In this document: piece after piece, positions 8,703-16,432 of the stretch | Numbering within the stretch: the first letter of the stretch is position 1 | How the letters are laid out: the number at the start of each line of letters is the position of its first letter | Notes under the pieces: generated by a model | Seen by the model: only the letters and a program-made list of their open reading frames with translations | Told to the model about the DNA's origin: nothing | Databases searched by the model: none | Translations under genes and position numbers: made by a program | Source: Geminicoccaceae bacterium | GTDB lineage: Bacteria; Pseudomonadota; Alphaproteobacteria; Geminicoccales; Geminicoccaceae | Assembly: GCA_028279345.1 (NCBI GenBank) | Contig: JANQNY010000080.1 | Coordinates: forward strand, 41,098-105,097 | Length of the DNA: 64,000 bases | Reading direction: 5' to 3'

Positions 8703-9154
8703 TGGCCGCTCACGTTAGGCACCCGCGAGCGCACCAACTGCTCCGTGCGCGGGTCGCCCCGCCCCTCGAAGAGGTTCTCGAGCACGGCGCGGTAGGCGGC
8801 GGGCTCTGGGGCAATACCCGCAAAGAGTGTCATCGACGCGCGCAGATTGTTCGCCTCGCGCCAGCCGAAGGCGCGGCGCGGGTGATGCGGGATAGCGGCC
8901 GCCAAGCCCGCCGCCTCGACCAGCCTCGCTCCCAACAGCTCGTGCACCAAGAAGGCGTCCGCCTCCTCCATCGACCGGATCGAGAAGCGTTGGGCGAGCA
9001 CGCCGCTGCCGGCGCCCGCATAGGGCGGGAAAACGATGCAAACCCAGTTGGTGCGACGACGCCCTGCCTTCAGTTCGGCCACCGCCTCGGGCCAGGCCGG
9101 TGTCTGGGCGCTGACGAAACGGTTGAGATCGAAGCGGTCGTCCACGGCGCTCAC
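8699..9154 (-). CDS. DUF1810 protein, copy 2
   Basis: Protein of 151 residues, a diverged paralogue of its downstream neighbour: FDLNRFVSAQTPAWPEAVAELKAGRRRTNWVCIVFPPYAG, QRFSIRSMEEADAFLVHELLGARL and NNLRASMTLFAGIAPEP align one for one. The GTG start at 9154 overlaps the SDR stop codon (GTGA); a longer frame to 9349 would lie inside the SDR gene. A noticeable change is MWFVFPQ to VCIVFPP in the family's best-conserved patch, so the copy may have altered or lost the ancestral activity. Confidence 0.82.
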   Translation of the reverse strand: MSAVDDRFDLNRFVSAQTPAWPEAVAELKAGRRRTNWVCIVFPPYAGAGSGVLAQRFSIRSMEEADAFLVHELLGARLVEAAGLAAAIPHHPRRAFGWREANNLRASMTLFAGIAPEPAAYRAVLENLFEGRGDPRTEQLVRSRVPNVSGQ

Positions 9155-9921
9155 CCGGTCACGACCACGCCGCCATCCACCACCAGCGCCTGACCGGTCA
9201 TCATCCGCGACGCGTCGGAGGCAAGGAACAGACAGGGCTCGACCATGTCGACCGGCTGGAGCTTCTGAGGGATGCACTGCCGCTCGAGATGTGCCGCCAC
9301 CGCCTCCTCGCTGGCCCAGAGCTCGAGCTGGCGTTCGGTCATCACCCAACCCGGCATCAGCGCGTTGACCCTTATGCCGTCGGGGCCGAGCTCGCGCGCA
9401 AGGCCGCGGGTGAGCCCGGTAATGCCGGCTTTGGCAGCGACATAGGCGGGAAAGCCGCTCTCACCCATCATGTAGGCGATCGAGGAGAGGTTCACGATCG
9501 CGCCCCTGCCGGCAGCGCGCATGTCGGGAGCCGCATGGCGGACGGTCAGGTAGTGCGGCCGCAGGTTGATCGCGAGCGATTGATCCCACTCCTCATGGCC
9601 CCATTCGTGGAGGCCGTGGCGGGTGTCGCGGGCGGCGTTGTTGACCAGCACCTCGATCGGCCCGTGCTGCGCCTTTGCCTCGTCCATCGCCGCAGTCAGC
9701 GCGGTCGGCTCGCGGAGGTCGCAGGCGATGAAGAGCGCACGCCGCCCCGTTCGCGCCTCGATCTCGTCGACCAGCGCACCCGCATCGGACCGCTGGACGA
9801 ACGCCACCTTGGCGCCTTGGCGCAGGAACCCCTCGGTCAGCGCCGCCCCGATCCCCGAGCCGCCGCCCGTCAGGAAGACGCTCTTGTCCGTGAGGTCGTG
9901 ATAGGTGCTGTTGAGCTGCAT
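9151..9921 (-). CDS. SDR-family oxidoreductase
   Basis: Classical short-chain dehydrogenase of 256 residues with the nucleotide-binding TGGGSGIG (18-25), the LVNNAA motif, the catalytic serine in NLSSIAY and the YVAAK tyrosine-lysine pair, plus the PGWV turn and the C-terminal VVDGGVVVTG. The Gly-rich motif followed by CDLRE resembles sugar and hydroxy-acid dehydrogenases more than FabG, but the substrate cannot be told. ATG 9921 (MQLNSTYHDL) fits the family start; 12 further codons upstream are unlikely. First gene of a coupled operon with two DUF1810 genes. Confidence 0.85.
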   Translation of the reverse strand: MQLNSTYHDLTDKSVFLTGGGSGIGAALTEGFLRQGAKVAFVQRSDAGALVDEIEARTGRRALFIACDLREPTALTAAMDEAKAQHGPIEVLVNNAARDTRHGLHEWGHEEWDQSLAINLRPHYLTVRHAAPDMRAAGRGAIVNLSSIAYMMGESGFPAYVAAKAGITGLTRGLARELGPDGIRVNALMPGWVMTERQLELWASEEAVAAHLERQCIPQKLQPVDMVEPCLFLASDASRMMTGQALVVDGGVVVTG

Positions 9922-10041
9922 CGTTCTTGCCGTGCTCCCTGGCGAGCGCATCCGCATCCCTCATGCCGGACCACGCGGCGGTGGTCGAGGACGCGGATCG
10001 TCGGAAGCTGAGAGCGGAAAGGCCTGGCGCTGGCGGGCCGC

Positions 10042-10485
10042 CTAACCGGCGAGAAGTGCGCGGACTTCGGTCAGTGTGTCGAAACCGATGTGGTTGTCAT
10101 AGACGAACAAGGCCAGTGTGAGCAGCGCCGCCCAAAGAATGCTCGCCAACGAGCCGATCAGAAAGTATTCGGCGTTCAGTTGCTTGTCGAGCTCCTTGTA
10201 GCGAGCGACGGTCTTGAGCGCAATGACGCCGGCAACGACTTCCCAGCGCGCCGTGAGGATGCCGATCAGGATGAGCGATCGCTCGAGGATACCGATCGAA
10301 CGCCCGGCAGCGAGAGCATTCTGCTCATCGGCTGCCACGGGTGCTGAGGCTTCGACCGATGGGCGCGGCGCGGCCGGCGCGCCGCTGGCCCTGAGGACGG
10401 CGCGGCAGAAGGCGTTGCCGCCCCACCACAGCAACGGGACGAACAGGAGATAGCCTGCGATCGTGGCGACGAACTCCCAGCTCAC
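10042..10485 (-). CDS. DUF3307-like membrane partner of SatD
   Basis: Protein of 147 residues with one N-terminal and one C-terminal hydrophobic helix (GYLLFVPLLWWGG; LIGSLASILWAALLTLALFVY) flanking a stretch GRSIGILERSLILIGILTARWEVVAGVIALKTVARYKEL, which resembles the C-terminal part of DUF3307 proteins. Such proteins often stand next to satD. Its ATG overlaps the satD stop by four bases, so the two are almost certainly cotranslated. No function is established. Confidence 0.6.
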   Translation of the reverse strand: MSWEFVATIAGYLLFVPLLWWGGNAFCRAVLRASGAPAAPRPSVEASAPVAADEQNALAAGRSIGILERSLILIGILTARWEVVAGVIALKTVARYKELDKQLNAEYFLIGSLASILWAALLTLALFVYDNHIGFDTLTEVRALLAG

Positions 10486-11153
10486 GGCGTGCCGCGCTTT
10501 TCGTCGAGGGCCGTCAGTGTCGCCCGGATCGTCTCGATCTGCCGCTCGTACAAATGCCGATGCCCCGCCCGAAGGACGTTATAGAGATTGCGCTCCGAGA
10601 CCCCGATCCGATGCGCGAGGTCGGCATAGGTCTGCTCGCCTTTCTCGAACGTCTTGATGAAGTAATCACGCTGGGTGTCCGTCCACAGCTCTTCGACATA
10701 GCTCATCGTGTAGCCGAGCGTGTTGAGCGCTGCTTGGGTAGTGGGCGCGGCCGGGAGCGAGAAGCGATAGGCGCTCGGATCCTGCTTGTCGTTCAGCAGC
10801 GTTCGGGCTTCCGACAGGCCCGTCCCCATCATGTTCCAGGCGCGGTTCGGGTTCACCTCGGTTTCGAGCACAGCTCGACCGACGATGAAGCGGCAGTCGA
10901 TCGACCGCTCCAGGAAGTAAAGACGCATCGTGTGCACGAGGTCGAAGGCAGCTGATAGATCCTGCGCGAGACCTTGGAATTCGTCGCCCAGGGTGATGGT
11001 GAGCGGCGAGACGATGGTCGCGCGGTGCTCTCGGTTGAAAACCTCGATCGCGTCGTTGAATACACGATGCAATAGGGGCGTGGACCGGGCCGACCGGCTC
11101 TTCACGAGATCGCCCATGAGGACGGCGACGCGATGCACTCGGCTGGCGACCAT
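10482..11153 (-). CDS. SatD family protein
   Basis: Protein of 223 residues with SatD-family features: VAVLMGDLVKSR at the N terminus, LTITLGDEFQGLAQD, then RFIVGRAVLETEVNPNRAWNMMGTGLSEARTLLN. The last third contains an HTH-like segment, YADLAHRIGVSERNLYNVLRAGHRHLY, which suggests DNA binding. SatD was first seen in the acid-inducible sat operon of Streptococcus; its molecular role is unknown. It starts a two-gene operon with a membrane protein and is preceded by two matching inverted repeats, so autoregulation is a reasonable guess. Confidence 0.75.
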   Translation of the reverse strand: MVASRVHRVAVLMGDLVKSRSARSTPLLHRVFNDAIEVFNREHRATIVSPLTITLGDEFQGLAQDLSAAFDLVHTMRLYFLERSIDCRFIVGRAVLETEVNPNRAWNMMGTGLSEARTLLNDKQDPSAYRFSLPAAPTTQAALNTLGYTMSYVEELWTDTQRDYFIKTFEKGEQTYADLAHRIGVSERNLYNVLRAGHRHLYERQIETIRATLTALDEKRGTP

Positions 11154-11198
11154 CAGGGCCTCCGGCTGCGTGACGCACGATCATATGCACCCGATGTG

Positions 11199-11280
11199 GT
11201 TCATGCAAGTCTATATGAACTCTTTTCGATTCACTAATATTACCCTGATGCTCTTTAGATTCATATCTGTCCTCATGAAC
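11199..11280. promoter_or_regulatory. paired inverted repeats upstream of satD
   Basis: GTTCAT-N10-ATGAAC (11199-11220) and ATTCAT-N10-ATGAAC (11259-11280) have the same arm length and spacer and start exactly 60 bases apart, close to a whole number of helical turns. They sit in an unusually AT-rich gap 46-127 bases upstream of the satD start on the minus strand. This is the pattern of two operators for one dimeric regulator. A third partial half-site, GATTCA, lies at 11228-11233. Confidence 0.5.
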
Positions 11281-11411
11281 GTGTAGCGCCTCGAGCATGT
11301 CGGCACCGCCGCCCTCGACCGGCCACAGTCGGCGTGCATCCGGCAGCGCGGGGCGCTATTGTTGTGAGCTCAAGGAGCCCAAGGATCACAGACCCGGGGG
11401 AGGGTGCGGAC

Positions 11412-11651
11412 ATGTCCAACGTTTCCGAGATGATCGAAGAGTTGAAGCGCAAGCGCGACGAGTTGCGGCTGCAGATGAACCTGGCCAGCAAGGATGCGGA
11501 ACAGCAGTGGCACGAGTTCTCAGCCGAATGGGACAAGTTCCTCGAGCAGACTCAATTCGAGAAGAGCCGCGAGGAAGTCGGCGAAGCCGCCCGCGAACTG
11601 GGCCACAAGCTGAAGGACGCCTACGACCGCTTCAAGAACCGAAACGCCTGA
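11412..11651 (+). CDS. small coiled-coil protein
   Basis: Protein of 79 residues, nearly all predicted helix and strongly charged, with a heptad-like pattern (EELKRKRDELRLQM, then EEVGEAARELGHKLKDAYDRFKN). No membrane segment or signal peptide. ATG 11412 follows a strong GGGAGGG site at 11398-11404. The style is like the small amphipathic stress proteins (sll1863 type), but I do not assign a family. It is monocistronic and transcribed away from satD. Confidence 0.7.
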   Translation: MSNVSEMIEELKRKRDELRLQMNLASKDAEQQWHEFSAEWDKFLEQTQFEKSREEVGEAARELGHKLKDAYDRFKNRNA

Positions 11652-11772
11652 CACGCGGGCCGGCGGCGTAGCACCATCATCGGCAGCTTCCTGACCGACG
11701 AGCGTCAACGCCGGCCCACCTCACGTCGCCCGTGTCGTGTGGACGGACGCAGTGACTCGACGGCCCAAGCGC

Positions 11773-11822
11773 GCATTGTTTCGTTGTCGAGCGATCAATT
11801 CGGCATTGTTTAGCTGCCTAGC
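11773..11822. promoter_or_regulatory. 20-base direct repeats, 30 bases apart
   Basis: GCATTGTTT opens two 20-base units at 11773-11792 and 11803-11822 that agree at 16 of 20 positions and both end in AGC. Direct repeats spaced by 30 bases upstream of the leader ORF at 11854 could be operators or duplicated promoter elements. The remainder of 11652-11772 shows no gene. Confidence 0.35.
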
Positions 11823-11853
11823 ACAGAGAAGTCTGCTACACAGGAGCGTTCAA

Positions 11854-11904
11854 ATGCCCCGCAATATCACTGTAGTCGTAGGCGAAAGGTGCATGGTCCG
11901 CTAG
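11854..11904 (+). CDS. leader peptide of the efflux gene
   Basis: A 16-codon ORF encodes MPRNITVVVGERCMVR and ends at TAG 11902-11904. It has an excellent Shine-Dalgarno site, AGGAG at 11842-11846, eight bases before the ATG. It lies between possible promoter repeats and an intrinsic terminator just ahead of the Bcr/CflA gene. The peptide has the Val-rich, short form of regulatory leader peptides that sense ribosome stalling. Its last codons cover the left arm of the antiterminator, as expected for attenuation. No named leader family is recognised. Confidence 0.55.
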   Translation: MPRNITVVVGERCMVR

Positions 11905-11961
11905 CGGAAACCACATCCGTTTTGCCATGCGCCCCCGAATGAAGTTCGGGGGCTTTTTTTT
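11888..11961 (+). terminator. attenuator: antiterminator and intrinsic terminator
   Basis: The terminator stem is GCCCCCGAA (11931-11939) with TTCGGGGGC (11945-11953), followed by eight T residues (11954-11961). A competing stem pairs GGTGCATGG (11888-11896) with CCATGCGCC (11925-11933), nine pairs with one G-T, and takes up the first three bases of the terminator stem. A third hairpin, TCCGCTAGCGGA (11897-11908), overlaps the leader stop codon. The terminator ends about 18 bases before the downstream ATG, so it cannot be a simple end of an upstream gene; it must gate entry into the efflux gene. Confidence 0.65.
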
Positions 11962-11979
11962 GGAAGGCCCGAAAAAGTC

Positions 11980-13182
11980 ATGCAGAAAGCCAATTCGCCA
12001 CCGGCTCTGACGACGCTTTATCTCTTGGCAGCAATCTCTCCGCTGACCCTCAACATGATCGTACCGTCGCTCGCCAACATCGCCGAGGATTTGAGGGCGG
12101 ATTACGCCGTCATCAGCCTTGCTCTCGGCGGTTTTCTGGCCGTGACGGCGTTCGTTGAGCTGGGCGTGGGGCCGTTATCCGACCGCATTGGGCGTCGGCC
12201 CGTGCTGCTGGTGGCCTTGGCTGTCTTTACCGTTGCGTCGTTGGGTTGTGCGGTCGCGCAGAGCGCCGAGACGTTCCTCGCGTTCAGGATGCTGCAGGCT
12301 GGCGCCATCTCGGGCTACGTCCTGTCGATGGCGATCGTGCGCGACACGCACGAGGGCCCGGAGGTCGCCAGCGTGCTCGGCCGGATCGGCATGGCCATGG
12401 CGCTCGCGCCGATGGTGGGGCCGATGCTGGGCAGCCTGCTGGATACCGCTTTCGGGTGGCGTGCGGTGTTTCTGCTCTATGTCGCCGTTGGCGCGGGATT
12501 GCTGTGCCTTACATGGTTCGATCTTGGCGAAACCGTGCGGCGACGCTCCGCAAGGGATGAACCAGAGGAGCAAAAGCTAACAAGGCTGCTCAGCGAGCCC
12601 ATCTTCTGGTGCTACGCACTTTGCACAGCATGCTCCATCGCAGCGTTTTATGTCTTCCTCGCCGGCGCGCCGCTCATCGCCACCTCGGTGTTCGGGATCA
12701 CCACGGCCACGCTCGGTGTGTTTGTCGGCAGCATCACCGCCGGCTTCATGTTCGGGAGCTTTCTCACCGCGCGTTTGGCATCGCGCCACGCGCCGAGTTC
12801 GCTGATGCTGGCGGGCCGGATCGTGGCCTGTGCCGGCATACTCGTCGGGCTCATCCTGATTGAGGTTGAGGCGACGACACCGTTACTTTACTTTGGCTGC
12901 ACAATATTCGTCGGCGTTGGGAACGGTTTGACAGTCCCAAACAGCAATGCCGGCGCCATGTCCGTGCACCCTCGGCTGGCCGGCAGTGCCGCAGGCATTG
13001 CCGGGGCGCTGACATTGTCTGGCGGCGCGGCGGTGGCCACCGTGACCGGTTTCGTTCTCAGCGGCAGCCCATCACCCCAAGGCCTGCTCATATTGATGCT
13101 GGTGGCATCCTCCGCCGGATTGGTGACCGCAATCGCTGCGATCCGACTTGAAAGAAAAGCAGCCGAGAGCCTGATCACCTAG
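11980..13182 (+). CDS. Bcr/CflA-type MFS drug exporter
   Basis: Twelve-helix major facilitator of 400 residues. The N-terminal half has the drug:H+ antiporter motif GPLSDRIGRRPVLL in the first cytoplasmic loop, and RMLQAGAISGYVLSMAIVRD and GPMLGSLLDTAFGWRAVFLL, typical of the Bcr/CflA group, which exports chloramphenicol, bicyclomycin, florfenicol and similar compounds by proton exchange. The ATG follows GGAAGG with good spacing, right after a T-run terminator, so expression is probably set by attenuation in the leader (see that entry). It is a single gene with no regulator gene beside it, which fits RNA-level control. Confidence 0.88.
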   Translation: MQKANSPPALTTLYLLAAISPLTLNMIVPSLANIAEDLRADYAVISLALGGFLAVTAFVELGVGPLSDRIGRRPVLLVALAVFTVASLGCAVAQSAETFLAFRMLQAGAISGYVLSMAIVRDTHEGPEVASVLGRIGMAMALAPMVGPMLGSLLDTAFGWRAVFLLYVAVGAGLLCLTWFDLGETVRRRSARDEPEEQKLTRLLSEPIFWCYALCTACSIAAFYVFLAGAPLIATSVFGITTATLGVFVGSITAGFMFGSFLTARLASRHAPSSLMLAGRIVACAGILVGLILIEVEATTPLLYFGCTIFVGVGNGLTVPNSNAGAMSVHPRLAGSAAGIAGALTLSGGAAVATVTGFVLSGSPSPQGLLILMLVASSAGLVTAIAAIRLERKAAESLIT

Positions 13183-13245
13183 TCACGCCCAGTGGTGCGT
13201 ACGACCGCTTTTCGCCGAGACGCGGGCGCCAAGGTCGTCAGGGCC

Positions 13246-14940
13246 CTAAGCCGTCCACGGCAGCACACCCAGCTGATACCTTGTGTCAAGCGCCTGGAGC
13301 GCGCCGACGATGGCAAGGACCGCGGCTAGGCAGACGACGGCGACGGCGGCAGCGAGGACGGTGTAGCCGCCGTCTTCGAGGTTGAAGACGACGACGCCCA
13401 GGGTTTCGGTACCCGACGACCAGAGGAGTGCGGAGACGGTGAGCTCGTTGTAGGCGGTCATGAAGACGAGCAGCGCGCCGGCGGCGGCGGGGGCTGCGAG
13501 GAGCGGGGCCACGACGTGGCGGAGGCGGTAGAGGACGCCGGCGCCATCGACCTGGGCCGCCTCGTCGACGGCCTTGTCGACCTGCTGGAAGCCGGCCAGC
13601 ACGGGCGTCAGCGCAAGGGTGAGAAACCGCGCCAGATAAGCCGCGAAGATGATCCAGAGCGTGCCGTAGATCGAGACGCCGAGGCCCGGCAGCGGCTTCA
13701 AGAAGATCAGGATGCAGGCGACGCCCAGGACCACACCCGGCAGCGCGTAGGGGAGATCGACGAGGGGCCGCAGCGCCAGAGCCAAGGGGTTCTTGCGCCA
13801 GGCGATCAGATAGGCGAGCGGCAGCGCCATCAGCATGAGCGTAAGCGCTGCGCCAACCGCGAGAATGCTGGAGTTGGCGAAGGCGCGGCGGGTCACGTCC
13901 TGGTTCACCAGCACCTCGACATAGTTGGCGAGCGTCGCCGTCTCCGCGGTGAGGCGGACGCCGTAGGCAGGCACGAGCGAGGTGGCGACGAGTGCCAGCA
14001 GCGGTGCGATCAGCACCATGAGCGTCAGGAGCCAGGCCGTCGCCTCGACCGGAAGCCGATAGCCGCCAAGCTCAACCCGCCAGGGCCGACCGCCGCCCTC
14101 GAGCGTGGCGACATCGTTCCGGCGCAGGAGCCACGTCTGCACCAGCACGCCGACGATGGCGATGGCGGCGACGAGCACCGACAACACGGCGATCTCGGCG
14201 ATGACCTGCGGGCCGAAGCTGGCGAGGCGTTGGTAGATCAGGACCGGCAGCAGCGTGTGCCGCGCGGGGATGCCGATGAAGGCGGCGATGCCGAAATTGC
14301 CGATTGCCGAGACGAAGGCGAGGGCCGTGCCAGCGATCATGGCGGGTGCCAGGAGCGGCAGCACGACACGCCGGAGCGCCTGTCCGCTCGAGGCGCCGAA
14401 GACGTGCGCGGTCTCGACCAGCTCGGCGGGCATCTGCCGCAGGCCCGCGCGCACCGTGAGGAAAACGAGGGGCGCGTGCTGGATGCCCAAGAGCAGGATG
14501 ATGCCCTCGCGCGAGTAGATCGGGTTGGGCGAGCCGGGCGGCGGCGCCAGGCCCAAGGCCCCCAGAAGCGCGCTGCCGGGGCCGAAAAGCTGGGTCCAGG
14601 CGAGTGCCGTGATCGGCGGCGGGATCAGGAGCGGCAGGACGAAGCCGAAAACGAGCGCCGTCTTGAGGCGGATGTCGGTGGCACCCACCAGGAGCGCGAA
14701 CGCGGTGCCCAGGACGAGGGAGATCGCCGACGACCAGAGCGCCGCGTCGAGCGAATTGAAGGTGGCGTTCCAGGTGCTGCGGGCGGTGAGCACCTTTTGG
14801 GCGACCGCCGGGTCGAGTGCTCCTCCCGGCAAGATCGCTTCCTGCAGGAGCCGCAAGAGCGGCCAAAGCGCCAGCAGGAGCACGAGAAAAGTGAGGACGG
14901 CGAGGAGGAGTGCCTCGCCGTCCGGACGCCAGACGCGCAA
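13246..14940 (-). CDS. ABC permease, fused two-domain (iron/AEP type)
   Basis: Protein of 564 residues with two homologous permease halves, each of about six helices, as in FbpB/FutB. Contact loops are seen in each half (ETAHVFGASSGQALRRVVLPLL and EAAQVDGAGVLYRLRHVVAPLL). It lies six bases after the binding-protein gene, so the two form an operon. The partner ATPase is not encoded next to it, at least within the window. Fused permeases of this kind import ferric ion, 2-aminoethylphosphonate or related ligands; the sequence alone does not decide which. Confidence 0.85.
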   Translation of the reverse strand: MRVWRPDGEALLLAVLTFLVLLLALWPLLRLLQEAILPGGALDPAVAQKVLTARSTWNATFNSLDAALWSSAISLVLGTAFALLVGATDIRLKTALVFGFVLPLLIPPPITALAWTQLFGPGSALLGALGLAPPPGSPNPIYSREGIILLLGIQHAPLVFLTVRAGLRQMPAELVETAHVFGASSGQALRRVVLPLLAPAMIAGTALAFVSAIGNFGIAAFIGIPARHTLLPVLIYQRLASFGPQVIAEIAVLSVLVAAIAIVGVLVQTWLLRRNDVATLEGGGRPWRVELGGYRLPVEATAWLLTLMVLIAPLLALVATSLVPAYGVRLTAETATLANYVEVLVNQDVTRRAFANSSILAVGAALTLMLMALPLAYLIAWRKNPLALALRPLVDLPYALPGVVLGVACILIFLKPLPGLGVSIYGTLWIIFAAYLARFLTLALTPVLAGFQQVDKAVDEAAQVDGAGVLYRLRHVVAPLLAAPAAAGALLVFMTAYNELTVSALLWSSGTETLGVVVFNLEDGGYTVLAAAVAVVCLAAVLAIVGALQALDTRYQLGVLPWTA

Positions 14941-14946
14941 ACGGCG

Positions 14947-15930
14947 TTACTGGCCGAAGATCTCGACGAAACGCTCCTTGTTCGCCTGGTCGTTGGCAAG
15001 CGCCGAGGCGGGATCGAAGCTCATGAGCGTGATCTCCGTGCGCGGCGGAAAGCCCTCGGGCGGCGTGATGTCGGGATGCGCCGGCAAGTAGCCCTGACCG
15101 GCCGCGAGCTGTTGGCCCTCGGGCGAGAGCAGGAAGTCGACGAAGGCCTTCGCGGCCTCGGGGTTGCGTGCGGTCGAGAGGATCGCCACGGGTTCGGTCA
15201 CCGCCGAAACGCCCTCCTGGGGAAAAACGAACGTGACCGGCGAGCCGGCCTTGGCCTCACGGATCGGCAGGAAGTCGACCACGACGCCATAGAGCTTCTC
15301 GCCCGAGGCGACCGCGCGGAAGACGCCGCCATTGCCGCCCTGCGGTTGGATGTCGTTCTCGGCCAGCGCCTCGTAGTAGTCCCAGCCGAAGTCGGGGTTG
15401 GAGGTAAGCGTCTCCATGTGGATGGCGGCCGCCCCCGAGGTGAGCGGGCTCGGCATCGCCACCTGCCCCGCGGCTTCCTCGGTGGCGAGGTCATGCCAAG
15501 AGGTCGGCTGCATCGGGGCGTCGTTGTTGTGGACGATGCCGGTGGTGATCAGCTTGGTCGAGAAGTAGTGCCCGTCCTTGTCGAACAGCGCCGGGTCAAA
15601 GGCGTCGGTCGGCGCGTCGGGATGGGCGAGAAGGCGGCCCTCCTGCTTCAGGCCCTCCATGGTGACGGTGTCGGCGATCAGGAGAACGTCCGGCTGCGGG
15701 TCGCCGGCGGCGAACTCGGCGCGGAGCTTCGCCATCACCTTGGTCGTGCCGTCGCGCACCCACTCGACCTCGACATCGGGGTTGGCGGCGGCGAACGCGT
15801 CGACCGTGGCCTGGGCGTCGGCGTTGGGCTGGCTCGTGTAGAGCACGAGCTTGCCTGAGGCGGCGAGCACCGGGGCACTGGTCAGCATGAAGACGGCGGC
15901 GAGCGCCGCGAGCATGCGCGGGGTCGTCAT
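14947..15930 (-). CDS. ABC substrate-binding protein (iron/AEP type)
   Basis: Periplasmic binding protein of 327 residues with a Sec signal peptide (ALAAVFMLTSAPVLAASG) and the class features LVLYTSQPNADAQATVDAF and PDVLLIADTVTMEGLKQEG. The C-terminal half has AFVDFLLSPEGQQLAAGQGYLP. In ferric-binding FbpA a tyrosine pair in the second lobe binds iron; here the matching stretch reads YGVVVDFLPIREAK and I see no Tyr-Tyr pair there, so a ligand other than bare ferric ion, such as 2-aminoethylphosphonate, is plausible. First gene of the operon. Confidence 0.82.
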   Translation of the reverse strand: MTTPRMLAALAAVFMLTSAPVLAASGKLVLYTSQPNADAQATVDAFAAANPDVEVEWVRDGTTKVMAKLRAEFAAGDPQPDVLLIADTVTMEGLKQEGRLLAHPDAPTDAFDPALFDKDGHYFSTKLITTGIVHNNDAPMQPTSWHDLATEEAAGQVAMPSPLTSGAAAIHMETLTSNPDFGWDYYEALAENDIQPQGGNGGVFRAVASGEKLYGVVVDFLPIREAKAGSPVTFVFPQEGVSAVTEPVAILSTARNPEAAKAFVDFLLSPEGQQLAAGQGYLPAHPDITPPEGFPPRTEITLMSFDPASALANDQANKERFVEIFGQ

Positions 15931-16026
15931 GTCGGTCCTCCTGGCGATGGCTGCGTCCGGGGCTTAGGGTGCGCCCGTGACAGTTCGGTGACAACGTCGC
16001 TCGGAAGCGGCCACCGGGCGCGCGGT

Positions 16027-16341
16027 TCACCCGCGCGGCGGCAGGACGAAGACCGACCTCCCGGACGGGCAGCGGACGAAGCGGCCTTCGGGTGGCACGT
16101 TCAAGGTACCCGGCGCCGCTCGGACGATCGGCACGTAGCCGCCGGCGGCCTGGCTGGCGCAGTGCTCCGCCTTCGGCGGCTCCGGGGCGAGAGCCCGTAC
16201 GGCGGGCGACAGCTCCGTCGTGGCGATCCGCGTAGGCGTCGCCGCATCCTCGCCCACCGCATGGGGGGCCACGACAAGCAGTCCTGCGCTCAGGAAGAGC
16301 AGCGAGAGGCGACGGGTGGTCGAGCGGCAGCCGGGAAGCAC
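16027..16341 (-). CDS. small secreted protein, unknown
   Basis: Protein of 104 residues: basic start, hydrophobic segment LSLLFLSAGLLVVAPHAVGE, then a proline-rich exported part with two cysteines (AEHCASQAAGG, FVRCPSGRS) that could form a disulphide. GTG 16341 is preferred because it gives a compact signal peptide and follows AGGGG; an ATG at 16401 would add 20 residues. No family is recognised. It sits between the cupin gene and the ABC operon with the same orientation. Confidence 0.5.
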   Translation of the reverse strand: MLPGCRSTTRRLSLLFLSAGLLVVAPHAVGEDAATPTRIATTELSPAVRALAPEPPKAEHCASQAAGGYVPIVRAAPGTLNVPPEGRFVRCPSGRSVFVLPPRG

Positions 16342-16432
16342 GTGGGGACCCCTGAGAAGACGCCGACCTAGGGCGAGGTCGGTCGTCCCCAACCCTGCCA
16401 TCGACAGATGAAGAAAAGCCTGCCGAGACGCC

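Noticed and set aside
13516..15858. Very long open frame (780 codons) opposite the ABC transporter genes
   Set aside because: High-GC antisense frame over two well-supported genes; charged low-complexity translation without any domain.
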